NCBI GenBank assembly: GCA_017473165.1
Contig: JAFUNA010000003.1
Location: 1 to 64,000, forward strand
Length of the DNA: 64,000 nt
Origin: Clostridia bacterium
GTDB taxonomy: Bacteria; Bacillota; Clostridia; Oscillospirales; Acutalibacteraceae
Reading direction: 5' to 3'
Shown here: piece by piece, positions 53,272-62,246 of the stretch
How positions within the stretch are numbered: the first letter of the stretch is position 1
How the letters are laid out: the number at the start of each line of letters is the position of its first letter
Notes under the pieces: generated by a model
Databases searched by the model: none
What the model was told of the DNA's origin: nothing
Seen by the model: the letters and a program-made list of their open reading frames with translations, nothing else
Position numbers and translations under genes: made by a program

Positions 53272-53838
53272 GTGAAAAATATCGGCGAAACAGTAAAAGG
53301 AATATTCGACAGAATATCCGAAAAAACAAAGCTCGGCAAGGGTATTCTGCTTGCGGTTGTTCTGCTCCTCGGCGGTATTGCGGCACTTATTCTCGGCGAA
53401 ATCGTGCCCGAGGAAAAGTCGGCTTCCGCAGAGTCCGAAACAACCGTCACAAAGCCCATGACGGATGAATATGCTCTGCAGCTTGAAGAACGGCTGACTT
53501 CAATAATATCAAGTGTTTACGGTGCGGGAAAGACAAGGGTTATGGTGACTCTTGAAAGCGGCAGCGAGGATGTTTATCTGCATAACTATGACTACGGCGA
53601 AACCGACGGCTCTGACGGAAAAAGCAGCGTTGAACGCAAGGATGAATATGTGATTGTTGACGGCGATGACGGAGAAAAGGGGATTGTTGTCAGACAGTCG
53701 GAGCCGAGGGTGAGAGGCGTTGCGGTTGTCTGCGAGGGCGGCGGCACGGAATCCGTGAAGCAGCAGATTGTGGAAACCGTGACCGCATTGCTTGATATCA
53801 GCAGTGCAAGGGTCAGCGTGGCAAAAATGGACAGTTAG
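53272..53838 (+). CDS. spoIIIAG: Stage III sporulation protein AG
   Basis: 188 residues with a GTG start. One membrane helix (residues 25-45) precedes a ring-building domain with YALQLEERLTSIISSVYGAGKTRVMVTLESG and VRGVAVVCEGG. SpoIIIAG forms a large ring in the intermembrane space. It is preceded by a weak AAGGAA site, 15 bases after spoIIIAF. Confidence 0.92.
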   Translation: MKNIGETVKGIFDRISEKTKLGKGILLAVVLLLGGIAALILGEIVPEEKSASAESETTVTKPMTDEYALQLEERLTSIISSVYGAGKTRVMVTLESGSEDVYLHNYDYGETDGSDGKSSVERKDEYVIVDGDDGEKGIVVRQSEPRVRGVAVVCEGGGTESVKQQIVETVTALLDISSARVSVAKMDS

Positions 53839-53874
53839 TCTGTTTGCATAATAATACATACGGAGGAACATACA

Positions 53875-54456
53875 ATGATAATCAAAAAAAGACAGCTTTT
53901 GCTTGCAACACTCATCATCGCTCTCGGTGCGGCGGTTTTTGTTAACTGGTATTATACCCGACCCGAAACGCAGTCTGCAGGTAAAAGCGTGATAACGGAA
54001 TCAACAACCCTGCCTGCGGCACAGGAGGGTGCAAATCTCGGCGACGCGCGCTATGTTATTTCAACCGATACCGCACTTGAGGATACCGCCGCACAGGCAA
54101 AGGCAAACGAATATTTTGCCGGTGCAAAGCTTCGCAGACAGACCGCTCACGATGAAGCGGCTGAAGCTCTCAATGACGTCATCAAGGACGGCGATTCCTC
54201 GGAGGAGGCGGTCAGAAAAGCGACCGATGCACTCAAGGAGCTTACGGATTGCATGACTCTTGAATGCGATATTGAAAACCTGATAACGGCAAAGGTCGGC
54301 TGTGAAAATCTTGTTATTCTCAACGGCGGCAATGCCGAAATAATTGTCGAAAACGGCTCACTCGATGATGTGACGGTTGTCAGAATAAAAGAAATTGCCG
54401 TAAAGCATTCGGGTTATCCCGTTGAAAATGTCACAATTATCGAGATGGAATATTAA
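53875..54456 (+). CDS. spoIIIAH: Stage III sporulation protein AH
   Basis: 193 residues. It has one N-terminal membrane helix (QLLLATLIIALGAAVFVNWYY) and an extracytoplasmic YscJ/FliF-like domain with DALKELTDCMTLECDIENLI and the C-terminal GYPVENVTIIEM pattern. It pairs with SpoIIQ of the forespore. It is last in the operon; AGGAGG-like RBS CGGAGGA is present. No strong terminator is seen after it, only AT-rich sequence. Confidence 0.93.
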   Translation: MIIKKRQLLLATLIIALGAAVFVNWYYTRPETQSAGKSVITESTTLPAAQEGANLGDARYVISTDTALEDTAAQAKANEYFAGAKLRRQTAHDEAAEALNDVIKDGDSSEEAVRKATDALKELTDCMTLECDIENLITAKVGCENLVILNGGNAEIIVENGSLDDVTVVRIKEIAVKHSGYPVENVTIIEMEY

Positions 54457-54483
54457 TATTTATAAATTATTTTAAAAATATTA

Positions 54484-54512
54484 TTGTATATTTAAACAAA
54501 TGATGGTATAAT
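54484..54512 (+). promoter_or_regulatory. Promoter of the nusB-recN cluster
   Basis: TTGTAT (54484-54489), a 17-base spacer and a perfect TATAAT (54507-54512). The transcript would begin near a small hairpin GCGGA-AAAA-TCCGC (54525-54538). Confidence 0.75.
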
Positions 54513-54571
54513 CTATGGGAAACAGCGGAAAAATCCGCAAATCGGGCTTGTGCCTGACCCCGGAGGATTAT

Positions 54572-54970
54572 ATGACAAGACGTGAAGAGAGAGAACAAGC
54601 TTTTATTCTTCTTTTTGAAAAATCGTTTAACGAGGAAACTGAAATTTCCGAGCTTTATGACCTTGCACTCGAGGATGAAATCGTTGCCGAAAGCGAATTC
54701 GTCAAGAGCCTTGCATTCAAAGCATGGGAAAATCTTGAAACTATTGACCCCGTAATCGAAAAGCACGCAAAGGGCTGGAAGCTCGGCAGAATTTCAAAGG
54801 TTGCCCTTGCCGTTTTGAGAATGGCAATCTGCGAAATGCTTTATTTTGACGATATTCCCGTCGGCGTATCAATCAACGAAGCCGTTGAGCTTTGTAAAAA
54901 GTATGCCGCAAAGGATGATGCGTCATTCGTTAACGGACTTCTCGGCTCCGTTTCAAAGGAAGAAAAATAA
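54572..54970 (+). CDS. nusB: Transcription antitermination factor NusB
   Basis: About 132 residues, all-helical. Family features are TRREEREQAFILLFEKSFN at the start, FVKSLAFKAWEN, KLGRISKVALAVLRMAICEML and PVGVSINEAVELCKKYA. NusB with NusE supports rRNA transcription antitermination. The start at 54572 has GGAGG five bases upstream; a more upstream ATG at 54515 has no RBS. It overlaps the next gene by one base. Confidence 0.93.
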   Translation: MTRREEREQAFILLFEKSFNEETEISELYDLALEDEIVAESEFVKSLAFKAWENLETIDPVIEKHAKGWKLGRISKVALAVLRMAICEMLYFDDIPVGVSINEAVELCKKYAAKDDASFVNGLLGSVSKEEK

Positions 54971-55911
54971 TGCTTACTCTCGGAATAGATACAAGCAACT
55001 ACACAACCTCTGCCTGCCTTTATGACAGCGAAAGCGGAGAGGTTGTTCAGAAAAAGCTTCTTTTGCCTGTTAAAAAAGGTGAAAAGGGACTTCGCCAGAG
55101 TGATGCCGTGTTTCATCATACCGCAAGGCTCTATCCTCTTGTGAAAGAGCTTTTTGATGAGGTCGGCGGCGAAATTGATGCAATCGGTGTTTCGGAAAAA
55201 CCGAGGGATGCCGAGGGCTCATATATGCCCTGCTTCCTTGTGGGTGTCAATGCCGCAAACTGCATCGGTGCGACAATGCGAAAGCCCGTTTACGGCTTCT
55301 CGCATCAGGCGGGACACATCATGGCTGCCCTTTATTCAAGCGGCAAAACGGAGCTTATAAATCAGAAATTTATTGCCTTTCATGTTTCCGGAGGAACAAG
55401 CGAAATGCTGCTTGTATCTCCGGATAGTGAGAGGACTTTTGATATTAAGATGATCGGCGAAACCCTTGACCTTAACTGCGGACAGGCTGTTGACAGGGCG
55501 GGGGTAATGATGGGACTTTCGTTTCCCTGCGGAAAAGAGCTTGAGGCTCTTGCACTCAAAAGCAGCGAAAAATATAACCCCAAGGTTTGCGTAAACGGCG
55601 GCAATTGCAGCCTTTCGGGACTTGAAAATCAATGCAGAAAAATGCTCGATAAGGGCGAATGTCATGAAAACGTTGCAAGATACTGCATCGATTTTATTGC
55701 AAAAACCGTTGAAAAAATGACCGAATACGCAATATCCGAATACGTAAATCTGCCCTTGATTTATGCGGGCGGAGTTATGTCAAACACGATTATCAAGGAA
55801 AGAATGCAGAAGAAATTTGGTGCTTTTTTTGCACAGCCCGAGTTTTCCTGCGACAATGCGGCGGGCGTTGCGTGCCTTGCGGCAATGAAAGGAGCTGCGG
55901 CTCATGAGTAA
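54970..55911 (+). CDS. Peptidase M22/TsaD-like protein
   Basis: A 313-residue ASKHA-fold protein related to TsaD (tRNA threonylcarbamoyladenosine transferase). It has GIDTSNYTTSACLYD as phosphate loop, a metal-site HxxxH kept as SHQAGHI, FHVSGGTSEML and LIYAGGVMSNTII. It is shorter and more diverged than genuine TsaD (about 340 residues), so it may be a paralogue with another role. It overlaps nusB by one base and xseA by eight. Confidence 0.85.
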   Translation: MLTLGIDTSNYTTSACLYDSESGEVVQKKLLLPVKKGEKGLRQSDAVFHHTARLYPLVKELFDEVGGEIDAIGVSEKPRDAEGSYMPCFLVGVNAANCIGATMRKPVYGFSHQAGHIMAALYSSGKTELINQKFIAFHVSGGTSEMLLVSPDSERTFDIKMIGETLDLNCGQAVDRAGVMMGLSFPCGKELEALALKSSEKYNPKVCVNGGNCSLSGLENQCRKMLDKGECHENVARYCIDFIAKTVEKMTEYAISEYVNLPLIYAGGVMSNTIIKERMQKKFGAFFAQPEFSCDNAAGVACLAAMKGAAAHE

Positions 55912-57112
55912 CGGCGTTGTATTGAGCGTAAGCCAGCTCAACAGATACGTCAAATCGATAATCGAGCAGGACATGAATCTGCAAACGGTTTTTGTTCAGG
56001 GAGAGATTTCGAATTTCACAAATCACTACAAAACAGGTCATTATTACATGACAATCAAGGACGAATATTCGTCAATAAAAGCGGTCATGTTCAAAACCGC
56101 AAATATGCGGCTGAAATTCATGCCCGAAAATTCGATGAACGTCATAATCAGAGGAAGGGTTTCCGTTTTTGAGCGTGACGGACAGTATCAGCTTTATATC
56201 GATGATATGCAGCCCGACGGCACGGGCTCATTCAGCCTTGCGTTTGAGCAGCTTAAAAATAAGCTTGCAAAAGAGGGGCTTTTTGATGCCGATAAAAAGA
56301 AACCCATTCCCGCATATCCCGCAAGGGTCGGAGTTGTCACCTCACCGACGGGTGCGGCGATAAGGGATATAATCAACGTTATTTCACGCCGCTTTCCCAT
56401 GACGGAGCTCGTTCTCTGCCCCGTTGCGGTGCAGGGTGATTATGCGGCACCTCAAATCAAGGCGGCAATTGAACTGTTCAACGCTGAAAAAGCGGCAGAT
56501 GTTTTAATTGTCGGCAGAGGCGGCGGCTCGGTTGAGGAGCTTTGGGCTTTCAATGAAGAAATGGTTGCAAGAGCCGTTGCGGCAAGCGAAATTCCCGTGA
56601 TTTCTGCCGTGGGACACGAAACGGATTTCACAATCTGCGATTTTGCGGCGGATTTGCGTGCGCCGACTCCGTCTGCGGCGGCGGAATTGGCGGTGCCCGA
56701 CAGCTTTCAGCAGCGTGAGATGTTTTACGGTGCAATACGCCGCATGAATTCCGCAATTGCGGACAGGCTCGGCAGCGAAAGAGCCGTGCTTGAGCTGCAT
56801 AAAGCGACTCTCAAAAGATTGAGTCCGCAGAATTATATTGACAATCTGCGTGTGCGGTGTGACAGGGCGGCAATGGAAATGGATTCCGTTGTGCGACATG
56901 AAATGACTGTTAAATCAAAAAAACTTTCCGAGCTCTGTGCAAAGCTTGATGCAATGAGCCCCCTCAAAATTCTTGCAAGGGGCTACAGCGTTGCAAGCAA
57001 AGAGGGCAGGATAATTTCGGATATAAATTCCGTTGCTGAGGGTGATAAAATAAATGTCCGTGTCAGCGGCGGTGAAATGGAATGTGAAGTAACGGGAGTG
57101 AGTGTTAAATAA
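55904..57112 (+). CDS. xseA: Exodeoxyribonuclease VII large subunit
   Basis: 402 residues. The N-terminal OB-fold (LSVSQLNRYVKSIIEQD, VFVQGEISNF) is followed by the catalytic domain with RVGVVTSPTGAAIRDI, VLIVGRGGGSVEELWAFNEE, AVGHETDFTICDFAADLRAPTPSAAAEL, and a coiled-coil tail. Together with XseB it degrades single-stranded DNA from both ends. The small subunit follows directly. Confidence 0.95.
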   Translation: MSNGVVLSVSQLNRYVKSIIEQDMNLQTVFVQGEISNFTNHYKTGHYYMTIKDEYSSIKAVMFKTANMRLKFMPENSMNVIIRGRVSVFERDGQYQLYIDDMQPDGTGSFSLAFEQLKNKLAKEGLFDADKKKPIPAYPARVGVVTSPTGAAIRDIINVISRRFPMTELVLCPVAVQGDYAAPQIKAAIELFNAEKAADVLIVGRGGGSVEELWAFNEEMVARAVAASEIPVISAVGHETDFTICDFAADLRAPTPSAAAELAVPDSFQQREMFYGAIRRMNSAIADRLGSERAVLELHKATLKRLSPQNYIDNLRVRCDRAAMEMDSVVRHEMTVKSKKLSELCAKLDAMSPLKILARGYSVASKEGRIISDINSVAEGDKINVRVSGGEMECEVTGVSVK

Positions 57113-57113
57113 T

Positions 57114-57317
57114 ATGGAAAAAATGAATTACGAAAAAGCCGTTTCAAGGCTTGAAGAGATAGTTGACAAGCTTGAAAACGGAAATCTTTCGCTTGAAGAA
57201 ATGATGAAGCTTTATGAGGAGGGCACAGCCCTTGCGGGAAAGTGTGCAAAAGCACTTGACAAGGCACAGCTCAAAATAACGGAGCTTTCATCGGGAAAGG
57301 TGAAAGAAAATGATTGA
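57114..57317 (+). CDS. xseB: Exodeoxyribonuclease VII small subunit
   Basis: About 67 residues, all helical: NYEKAVSRLEEIVDKLENGN followed by LSLEEMMKLYEEG. The chosen ATG lies just after the xseA stop; a GTG at 57102 is possible. It overlaps ispA by eight bases. Confidence 0.93.
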   Translation: MEKMNYEKAVSRLEEIVDKLENGNLSLEEMMKLYEEGTALAGKCAKALDKAQLKITELSSGKVKEND

Positions 57318-58212
57318 TGTTGACAGAAAAATCCGTGAATATGCGGAATATATAAACGAAAAGATTGATGAATATATTTCGTCGGAAAAGTTTTCGGGCA
57401 GGGAATCCTGCGGACTTGACGTTATGCTTGAAGCAATGGCGTATTCCCTCAAAAACGGCGGTAAGCGTATAAGACCGCTTCTGACTTTGGAATTCTGCCG
57501 GATTTGCGGAGGGGATTACGAAAAAGCATTTCCATTTGCTCTGGGTGCGGAGATGATTCACACCTATTCGCTCATTCATGACGATTTGCCCTGCATGGAT
57601 GATGATGACATGAGAAGGGGAAAGCCCTCAAGCCACAAGGTTTTCGGCGAAGCCAATGCTCTTCTTGCGGGCGACGCACTTCTGACCTATGCGTTTGAAA
57701 CCGTGCTTTCCGCTCCCGATATGAGCGGAGAAAAAAAGGCTGCGGCGGGGCTTGCTCTTGCAAAGGCTGCGGGCTGCTCGGGTATGATTGCGGGTCAGGT
57801 TATGGACCTTGCAAACGAAGAAAAGGCCGCCGCTCTTGAAGAAATCAGAGCAACGGACAGGCTGAAAACGGGCGAAATGATAAAGGTTTCCGCACTTATG
57901 GGCTGCATTGCGGCGGGTGCGGATGAGGAGAGAATAAAAGCGGCTGAAAAATACTGCGAATGTGTCGGTCTTGCTTTTCAGATTGTTGACGATATCCTTG
58001 ACGTGACAAGCGATGCGGAAACTCTCGGCAAGCCCATAGGAAGCGATGCACAGAACGGAAAATCAACCTATGTTTCGCTTCTCGGTCTTGAAAAATCGGC
58101 AGAGCTTGCAAATAATCTGACGGTTGAAGCAAAATCGGCTTTGGATATTTTCGGTGATGAAGGAGAATTTCTCTCAAAGCTTGCGGACAAGCTTCTTGAA
58201 AGAGAAAATTGA
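57310..58212 (+). CDS. ispA: Polyprenyl (farnesyl) diphosphate synthase
   Basis: 300 residues of the short-chain prenyltransferase family. GGKRIRPLL, the first Asp-rich motif DDLPCMDDDDMRRGK and the second VDDILD are intact, with FQIVDDILDVTSDAETLGKP near the end. It condenses IPP with DMAPP/GPP, most likely to farnesyl diphosphate. The adjacent dxs supplies the same isoprenoid pathway. Confidence 0.93.
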   Translation: MIDVDRKIREYAEYINEKIDEYISSEKFSGRESCGLDVMLEAMAYSLKNGGKRIRPLLTLEFCRICGGDYEKAFPFALGAEMIHTYSLIHDDLPCMDDDDMRRGKPSSHKVFGEANALLAGDALLTYAFETVLSAPDMSGEKKAAAGLALAKAAGCSGMIAGQVMDLANEEKAAALEEIRATDRLKTGEMIKVSALMGCIAAGADEERIKAAEKYCECVGLAFQIVDDILDVTSDAETLGKPIGSDAQNGKSTYVSLLGLEKSAELANNLTVEAKSALDIFGDEGEFLSKLADKLLEREN

Positions 58213-58216
58213 TTAT

Positions 58217-60091
58217 ATGGAAGAAAACTTTGAAAATTCAATGATTCTTGAAACGGTAAAGCATCCGTCTGACGTAAAGCTGCTTGACGATGCAAAGCTT
58301 GAAAAGCTTTGTGCCGAAATCAGAAGCACTCTTATTGATACGGTTGCCTCGACGGGCGGTCACCTTGCCTCTAATCTGGGCACGGTGGAGCTTACCGTTG
58401 CACTTCATAAATCATTCAATTCGCCCGATGACAAAATCATCTGGGACGTCGGTCATCAGGCATATACACACAAGCTTTTAACGGGCAGATACAGCCGGTT
58501 TTCAACCCTTCGCAAGGAGGGCGGAATATCGGGCTTTGTTCGTCCCGACGAAAGCGAGCACGACAGCTTTTATGAGGGTCATGCGGGCGTTTCCGTTTCG
58601 CAGGCTGCGGGCATAGCGGCTGCCAATGCCGTGAAGGGCTCAAAGAATTTTGCCGTTGCAGTTATAGGTGACGGCTCTTTCGGCAACGGAATGGTCTATG
58701 AGGCTCTCAATCATGCGGGCTCAACAAGGACAAGGCTTATTGTTATTCTCAATGAAAATGAAATGTCGATTTCGGAAAATGTCGGTGCAATGGCAAGATA
58801 CCTTGCCGTTGTACGCTCAAAGCCGAGATACTACAGATTCAAAGCGGGCACGGAGCGTGCACTCAACAAGATTCCCGTTGTCGGCAGGTCGCTTTCAAAC
58901 CACATTTTCAAGCTGAAAAACACCCTCAAAAATATGCTCTATTCCAGCTCATTTTTTGAGGATTTGGGATTCAGATATATCGGCCCCGTTGACGGTCACA
59001 ACATCGGCAGACTTTGCGAGGCGATGAACAGCGCAAAGGTGATTGCAAAGCCTGTTGTTATCCACGTTAACACCCGCAAGGGCAGAGGATATGACCATGC
59101 GGAGAATTCGCCCGAAAAGTTCCACGGAATTTCAAAATTCGATATAAACACGGGTGAGCCCTTAAGCGGCGGCGACTGCTATTCCGCCCGTTTCGGACAG
59201 GCTCTCTGCGATTTTGCCGCAAAGGATAAGCGGATTTGTGCAATAACGGCGGCAATGGCTCTGGGTACGGGTCTTGACGATTTTTCAAAGAAATTTCCCG
59301 AAAGATTTTTTGATGTCGGAATTGCCGAGGAGCACGCCGTAACCTTTGCCAGCGGACTTTCCGCAGGCGGAATGATACCCGTCTTTGCGGTTTATTCAAC
59401 TTTCCTTCAGAGGTGTGCCGACCAGCTTATCCATGACGGTGCACTTCAAAGACAGAAAATGATTATAGCCGTTGACAGAGCAGGCTTTGTTGGCGAGGAC
59501 GGCGAAACTCATCAGGGACTTTTTGACGTTTCGCTTGTGCAGAGCCTTCCCAACACAACCGTTTACAGCCCCGCAACCTATGCGGATTTGAATAACGCAC
59601 TTTACAATGCTTTCTATAAAGACGAAAATCTGATTATCATACGCTATCCGAGAGGAAAAATGCCTGCCGATATTGTTGAGAATGAGGCGGGAGGAGATTT
59701 TTCCGTTTACGGTGACTCAAATGCCGAAACCGCAATCGTGACCTACGGCAAGCTTTATTTCAATGCGGTTGAAGCCGTTAAAATTCTTTCTGAAAAAGGA
59801 AAAAACGCAAAGATAATCAAGCTTGAAAGAATAAAGCCCATTCCCGAAGAAGCGGTTGAAATCGCATTCAACTGCAAAAATGTTTTCTTCTTTGAAGAGG
59901 GAATGAAATCGGGCGGTGCAGGCGAAAAAATGGCTGCGGAGCTTCTTGAAAAAGGCTTTTGCGGCAAATACTCCGTAACTGCGGTTGACGGAGAATTCGT
60001 TACCCACGCAAGCGTTGCAAGCCTTATGGAAAAATACAATATGGACTCCCGCTCCATGGCTTGCAGAATTGAAAAAGAGGTAAAGATATGA
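58217..60091 (+). CDS. dxs: 1-deoxy-D-xylulose-5-phosphate synthase
   Basis: About 624 residues. It catalyses the first step of the non-mevalonate isoprenoid pathway from pyruvate and glyceraldehyde 3-phosphate, using thiamine diphosphate. Motifs: DVGHQAYTHKLLTGR, GHAGVSVSQAAGIA, VIGDGSFGNGMVYEALNHAG (thiamine site), FDVGIAEEHAVTFASGLSAGG (with catalytic Glu) and a transketolase C-terminal domain. The start at 58217 follows the ispA stop by four bases; the RBS is weak, and the open frame runs further upstream inside ispA without support. Confidence 0.94.
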   Translation: MEENFENSMILETVKHPSDVKLLDDAKLEKLCAEIRSTLIDTVASTGGHLASNLGTVELTVALHKSFNSPDDKIIWDVGHQAYTHKLLTGRYSRFSTLRKEGGISGFVRPDESEHDSFYEGHAGVSVSQAAGIAAANAVKGSKNFAVAVIGDGSFGNGMVYEALNHAGSTRTRLIVILNENEMSISENVGAMARYLAVVRSKPRYYRFKAGTERALNKIPVVGRSLSNHIFKLKNTLKNMLYSSSFFEDLGFRYIGPVDGHNIGRLCEAMNSAKVIAKPVVIHVNTRKGRGYDHAENSPEKFHGISKFDINTGEPLSGGDCYSARFGQALCDFAAKDKRICAITAAMALGTGLDDFSKKFPERFFDVGIAEEHAVTFASGLSAGGMIPVFAVYSTFLQRCADQLIHDGALQRQKMIIAVDRAGFVGEDGETHQGLFDVSLVQSLPNTTVYSPATYADLNNALYNAFYKDENLIIIRYPRGKMPADIVENEAGGDFSVYGDSNAETAIVTYGKLYFNAVEAVKILSEKGKNAKIIKLERIKPIPEEAVEIAFNCKNVFFFEEGMKSGGAGEKMAAELLEKGFCGKYSVTAVDGEFVTHASVASLMEKYNMDSRSMACRIEKEVKI

Positions 60092-60897
60092 GTGAAAAAA
60101 TGCGGCTTGACGTAGCCGTTTTTGAAAGAGGATATGCCGAAACCCGTGAAAAGGCAAAGGCTATGATAATGGCAGGCAGCGTTTATCTTAACGGACAAAA
60201 AGCCCTCAAGGGCGGAGTTAACGTCAAAGAAACCGATGTTATTGAGGTCAGAGGTGCGGTTAATCCCTTTGTCAGCAGAGGCGGACTCAAGCTCGACAAA
60301 GCCGTCAAAAGCTTCGGTCTTGATTTAAGTGACTGCATCTGCATGGATATCGGTGCTTCAACAGGCGGCTTCACCGACTGTATGCTCACAAACGGAGCAA
60401 AGAAGGTTTATTCAATCGACGTCGGCTACGGTCAGCTTGCGTGGAAGCTCCGCTGCGACGAAAGAGTTGTCAATCTTGAAAGAACAAATTTCAGATATGT
60501 CACAAGGGAGCAGGTGCCCGATGAGGTTGACTTTGCTTCCGTTGACGTTTCGTTTATTTCGCTCAAGCTGATTTTGCCTGTTATGCACACGCTTCTCAAA
60601 GACGGCGGCAGGTCTGTTTGTCTTATAAAACCGCAGTTTGAAGCAGGTAAAGAAAATATCGGCAAAAAGGGCGTTGTGCGTGATAAAAGCGTACACGAAA
60701 ATGTTGTTGAAAATATAACAAACTTTGCCGCTGAAAACGGATTCAAGGTAATCGGTGTTGATTTCTCACCCATAAAGGGTCCCGAAGGCAACATTGAATA
60801 CCTGATGTATATTGAAAAAAGTGAAGTCGGTGAAATGCTCTGGGAGGGCTCTGTTCACGAGCTTGTTGAGCTTTCGCACGAAAATCTTGATAAATGA
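60088..60897 (+). CDS. tlyA: TlyA family rRNA 2'-O-methyltransferase
   Basis: 269 residues. The N-terminal S4 RNA-binding domain (1-65, RLDVAVFERGYAETREKAKAM) is followed by a FtsJ-like SAM domain with MDIGASTGGFTDCML, ASVDVSFISLKLILP and IKPQFEAGKENIGKKGVVRD. TlyA methylates cytidines in 16S and 23S rRNA in known cases. It overlaps dxs by four bases and nadK by a few. Confidence 0.93.
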   Translation: MSEKMRLDVAVFERGYAETREKAKAMIMAGSVYLNGQKALKGGVNVKETDVIEVRGAVNPFVSRGGLKLDKAVKSFGLDLSDCICMDIGASTGGFTDCMLTNGAKKVYSIDVGYGQLAWKLRCDERVVNLERTNFRYVTREQVPDEVDFASVDVSFISLKLILPVMHTLLKDGGRSVCLIKPQFEAGKENIGKKGVVRDKSVHENVVENITNFAAENGFKVIGVDFSPIKGPEGNIEYLMYIEKSEVGEMLWEGSVHELVELSHENLDK

Positions 60898-60908
60898 GGA
60901 TTGGTAAA

Positions 60909-61757
60909 ATGAGAATTGCTCTTGTGCCTAATCTGACACGCACCGAAGCCTTCGGCGTAACGGCGGGAATCTGTGAGCGGCTCAAAAAGCTCGGTGCGGA
61001 GTATTGCTTTTCCCTTGAACATAAAAATCAGTTTGAAATGACGGGTGCGGAGTTTCTGCCTGCCGATGAGGCAATTTCGGGATGTGATGCCGTGATTGCG
61101 GTCGGCGGCGACGGCTCAATAATTCATGCCGCAAAGCTCGCCGTTATGAAGCAGAAGCCTATTCTCGGAGTCAATGCGGGAAGGCTGGCGTTCATGGCGG
61201 GTCTTGAAGATAACGAGCTCAACTTGCTTTCAAGGCTCATTGACGGCAACTACACTCTCGATAAAAGGCTGTTGCTGAAATCAAATATTATAAAAAACGG
61301 TGAGGTCATCAGCACCGACTATTGTGTCAATGACTGCCTTGTGACAAACGAAGAAAAGCAGAGAATGACGGCGATTGACGTTGCCCTTGACGGAAAGAAT
61401 TTCAACAGCTATCTCTGCGACGGAATTGTTGTTTCAACGCCTACGGGCTCAACCGCTTATTCGCTTTCGGCGGGCGGTCCGATTGTTGACCCCGAGCTTG
61501 AAAGCATTATGCTCACTCCGATTTGTCCCCATTCATTGGTTGACCGCTCGCTGATGTTCAGACCTGATGCGGTCATAACCGTTTCCTCTGCGGAGGAGAG
61601 AAATCTCTGCATTTCGAATGACGGCATTGAGCCTGTGATTGTTGAGCCGAACTGTTACGCAGAAATATCGAGAGCCGAATTCACGGCGAATTTCATCAGA
61701 ATAAAGTCCGATAATTTTATCGATATATTGTATAAAAAGCTTGCCCAACGAAAATAA
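60909..61757 (+). CDS. nadK: NAD kinase
   Basis: About 282 residues. The ATP-NAD kinase motifs are AVGGDGSIIHAAKLA, NDCLVTNEEKQ and CDGIVVSTPTGSTAYSLSAGGP. It makes NADP from NAD. The start at 60909 (MRIALVPN) is eight bases after GAGGA (60896-60900); the ATG at 60894 lies before that site and overlaps the tlyA stop. Confidence 0.94.
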   Translation: MRIALVPNLTRTEAFGVTAGICERLKKLGAEYCFSLEHKNQFEMTGAEFLPADEAISGCDAVIAVGGDGSIIHAAKLAVMKQKPILGVNAGRLAFMAGLEDNELNLLSRLIDGNYTLDKRLLLKSNIIKNGEVISTDYCVNDCLVTNEEKQRMTAIDVALDGKNFNSYLCDGIVVSTPTGSTAYSLSAGGPIVDPELESIMLTPICPHSLVDRSLMFRPDAVITVSSAEERNLCISNDGIEPVIVEPNCYAEISRAEFTANFIRIKSDNFIDILYKKLAQRK

Positions 61758-61772
61758 AAGGAGTTTAAGAAC

Positions 61773-62222
61773 GTGAAAAAGAGAAGACATGAAGCTATAA
61801 TCAGACTAATTGAGGAAAACTGCCTTTCTACCCAGACAGACCTTCTTGAAATGCTCAAAAAAGAGGGCTTTGACACAACCCAGGCAACAATTTCACGCGA
61901 TATCAAGGATTTAAGACTCATAAAGAAGGTTGACGAGCTTGGCAGAAGCCGCTATGCCGTTGATAACGGTGATTCGGGTGAGCTTCTGGGCAAATACAAA
62001 AGTATTTTCAGCCATTCCGTTATTTCCGCCGACTATGCGGGCAACACTCTTGTCATAAAATGCTACACGGGAATGGCACAGGCTGCCTGTGCGGCACTCG
62101 ATTCAATGCATTGGGAGGGTCTTGTGGGCACGCTTGCGGGCGACGACACGATTTTTGCACTTTGCAGAACTCCCGAAAATGCAAATCAGATGAAAGAAGC
62201 CATTGCCGAGCTTGTAAGGTGA
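61773..62222 (+). CDS. argR: Arginine repressor ArgR/AhrC
   Basis: 149 residues with a GTG start and AAAGGAG upstream. The N-terminal winged helix has CLSTQTDLLEMLKKEGFDTT then QATISRDIKDLRL. The C-terminal hexamerisation and arginine-binding domain has GLVGTLAGDDTIFALCR. It controls arginine synthesis and breakdown, and its position before recN is common in Firmicutes. Confidence 0.95.
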   Translation: MKKRRHEAIIRLIEENCLSTQTDLLEMLKKEGFDTTQATISRDIKDLRLIKKVDELGRSRYAVDNGDSGELLGKYKSIFSHSVISADYAGNTLVIKCYTGMAQAACAALDSMHWEGLVGTLAGDDTIFALCRTPENANQMKEAIAELVR

Positions 62223-62246
62223 TTTCCGAAGGGAAGATAGTAACAT

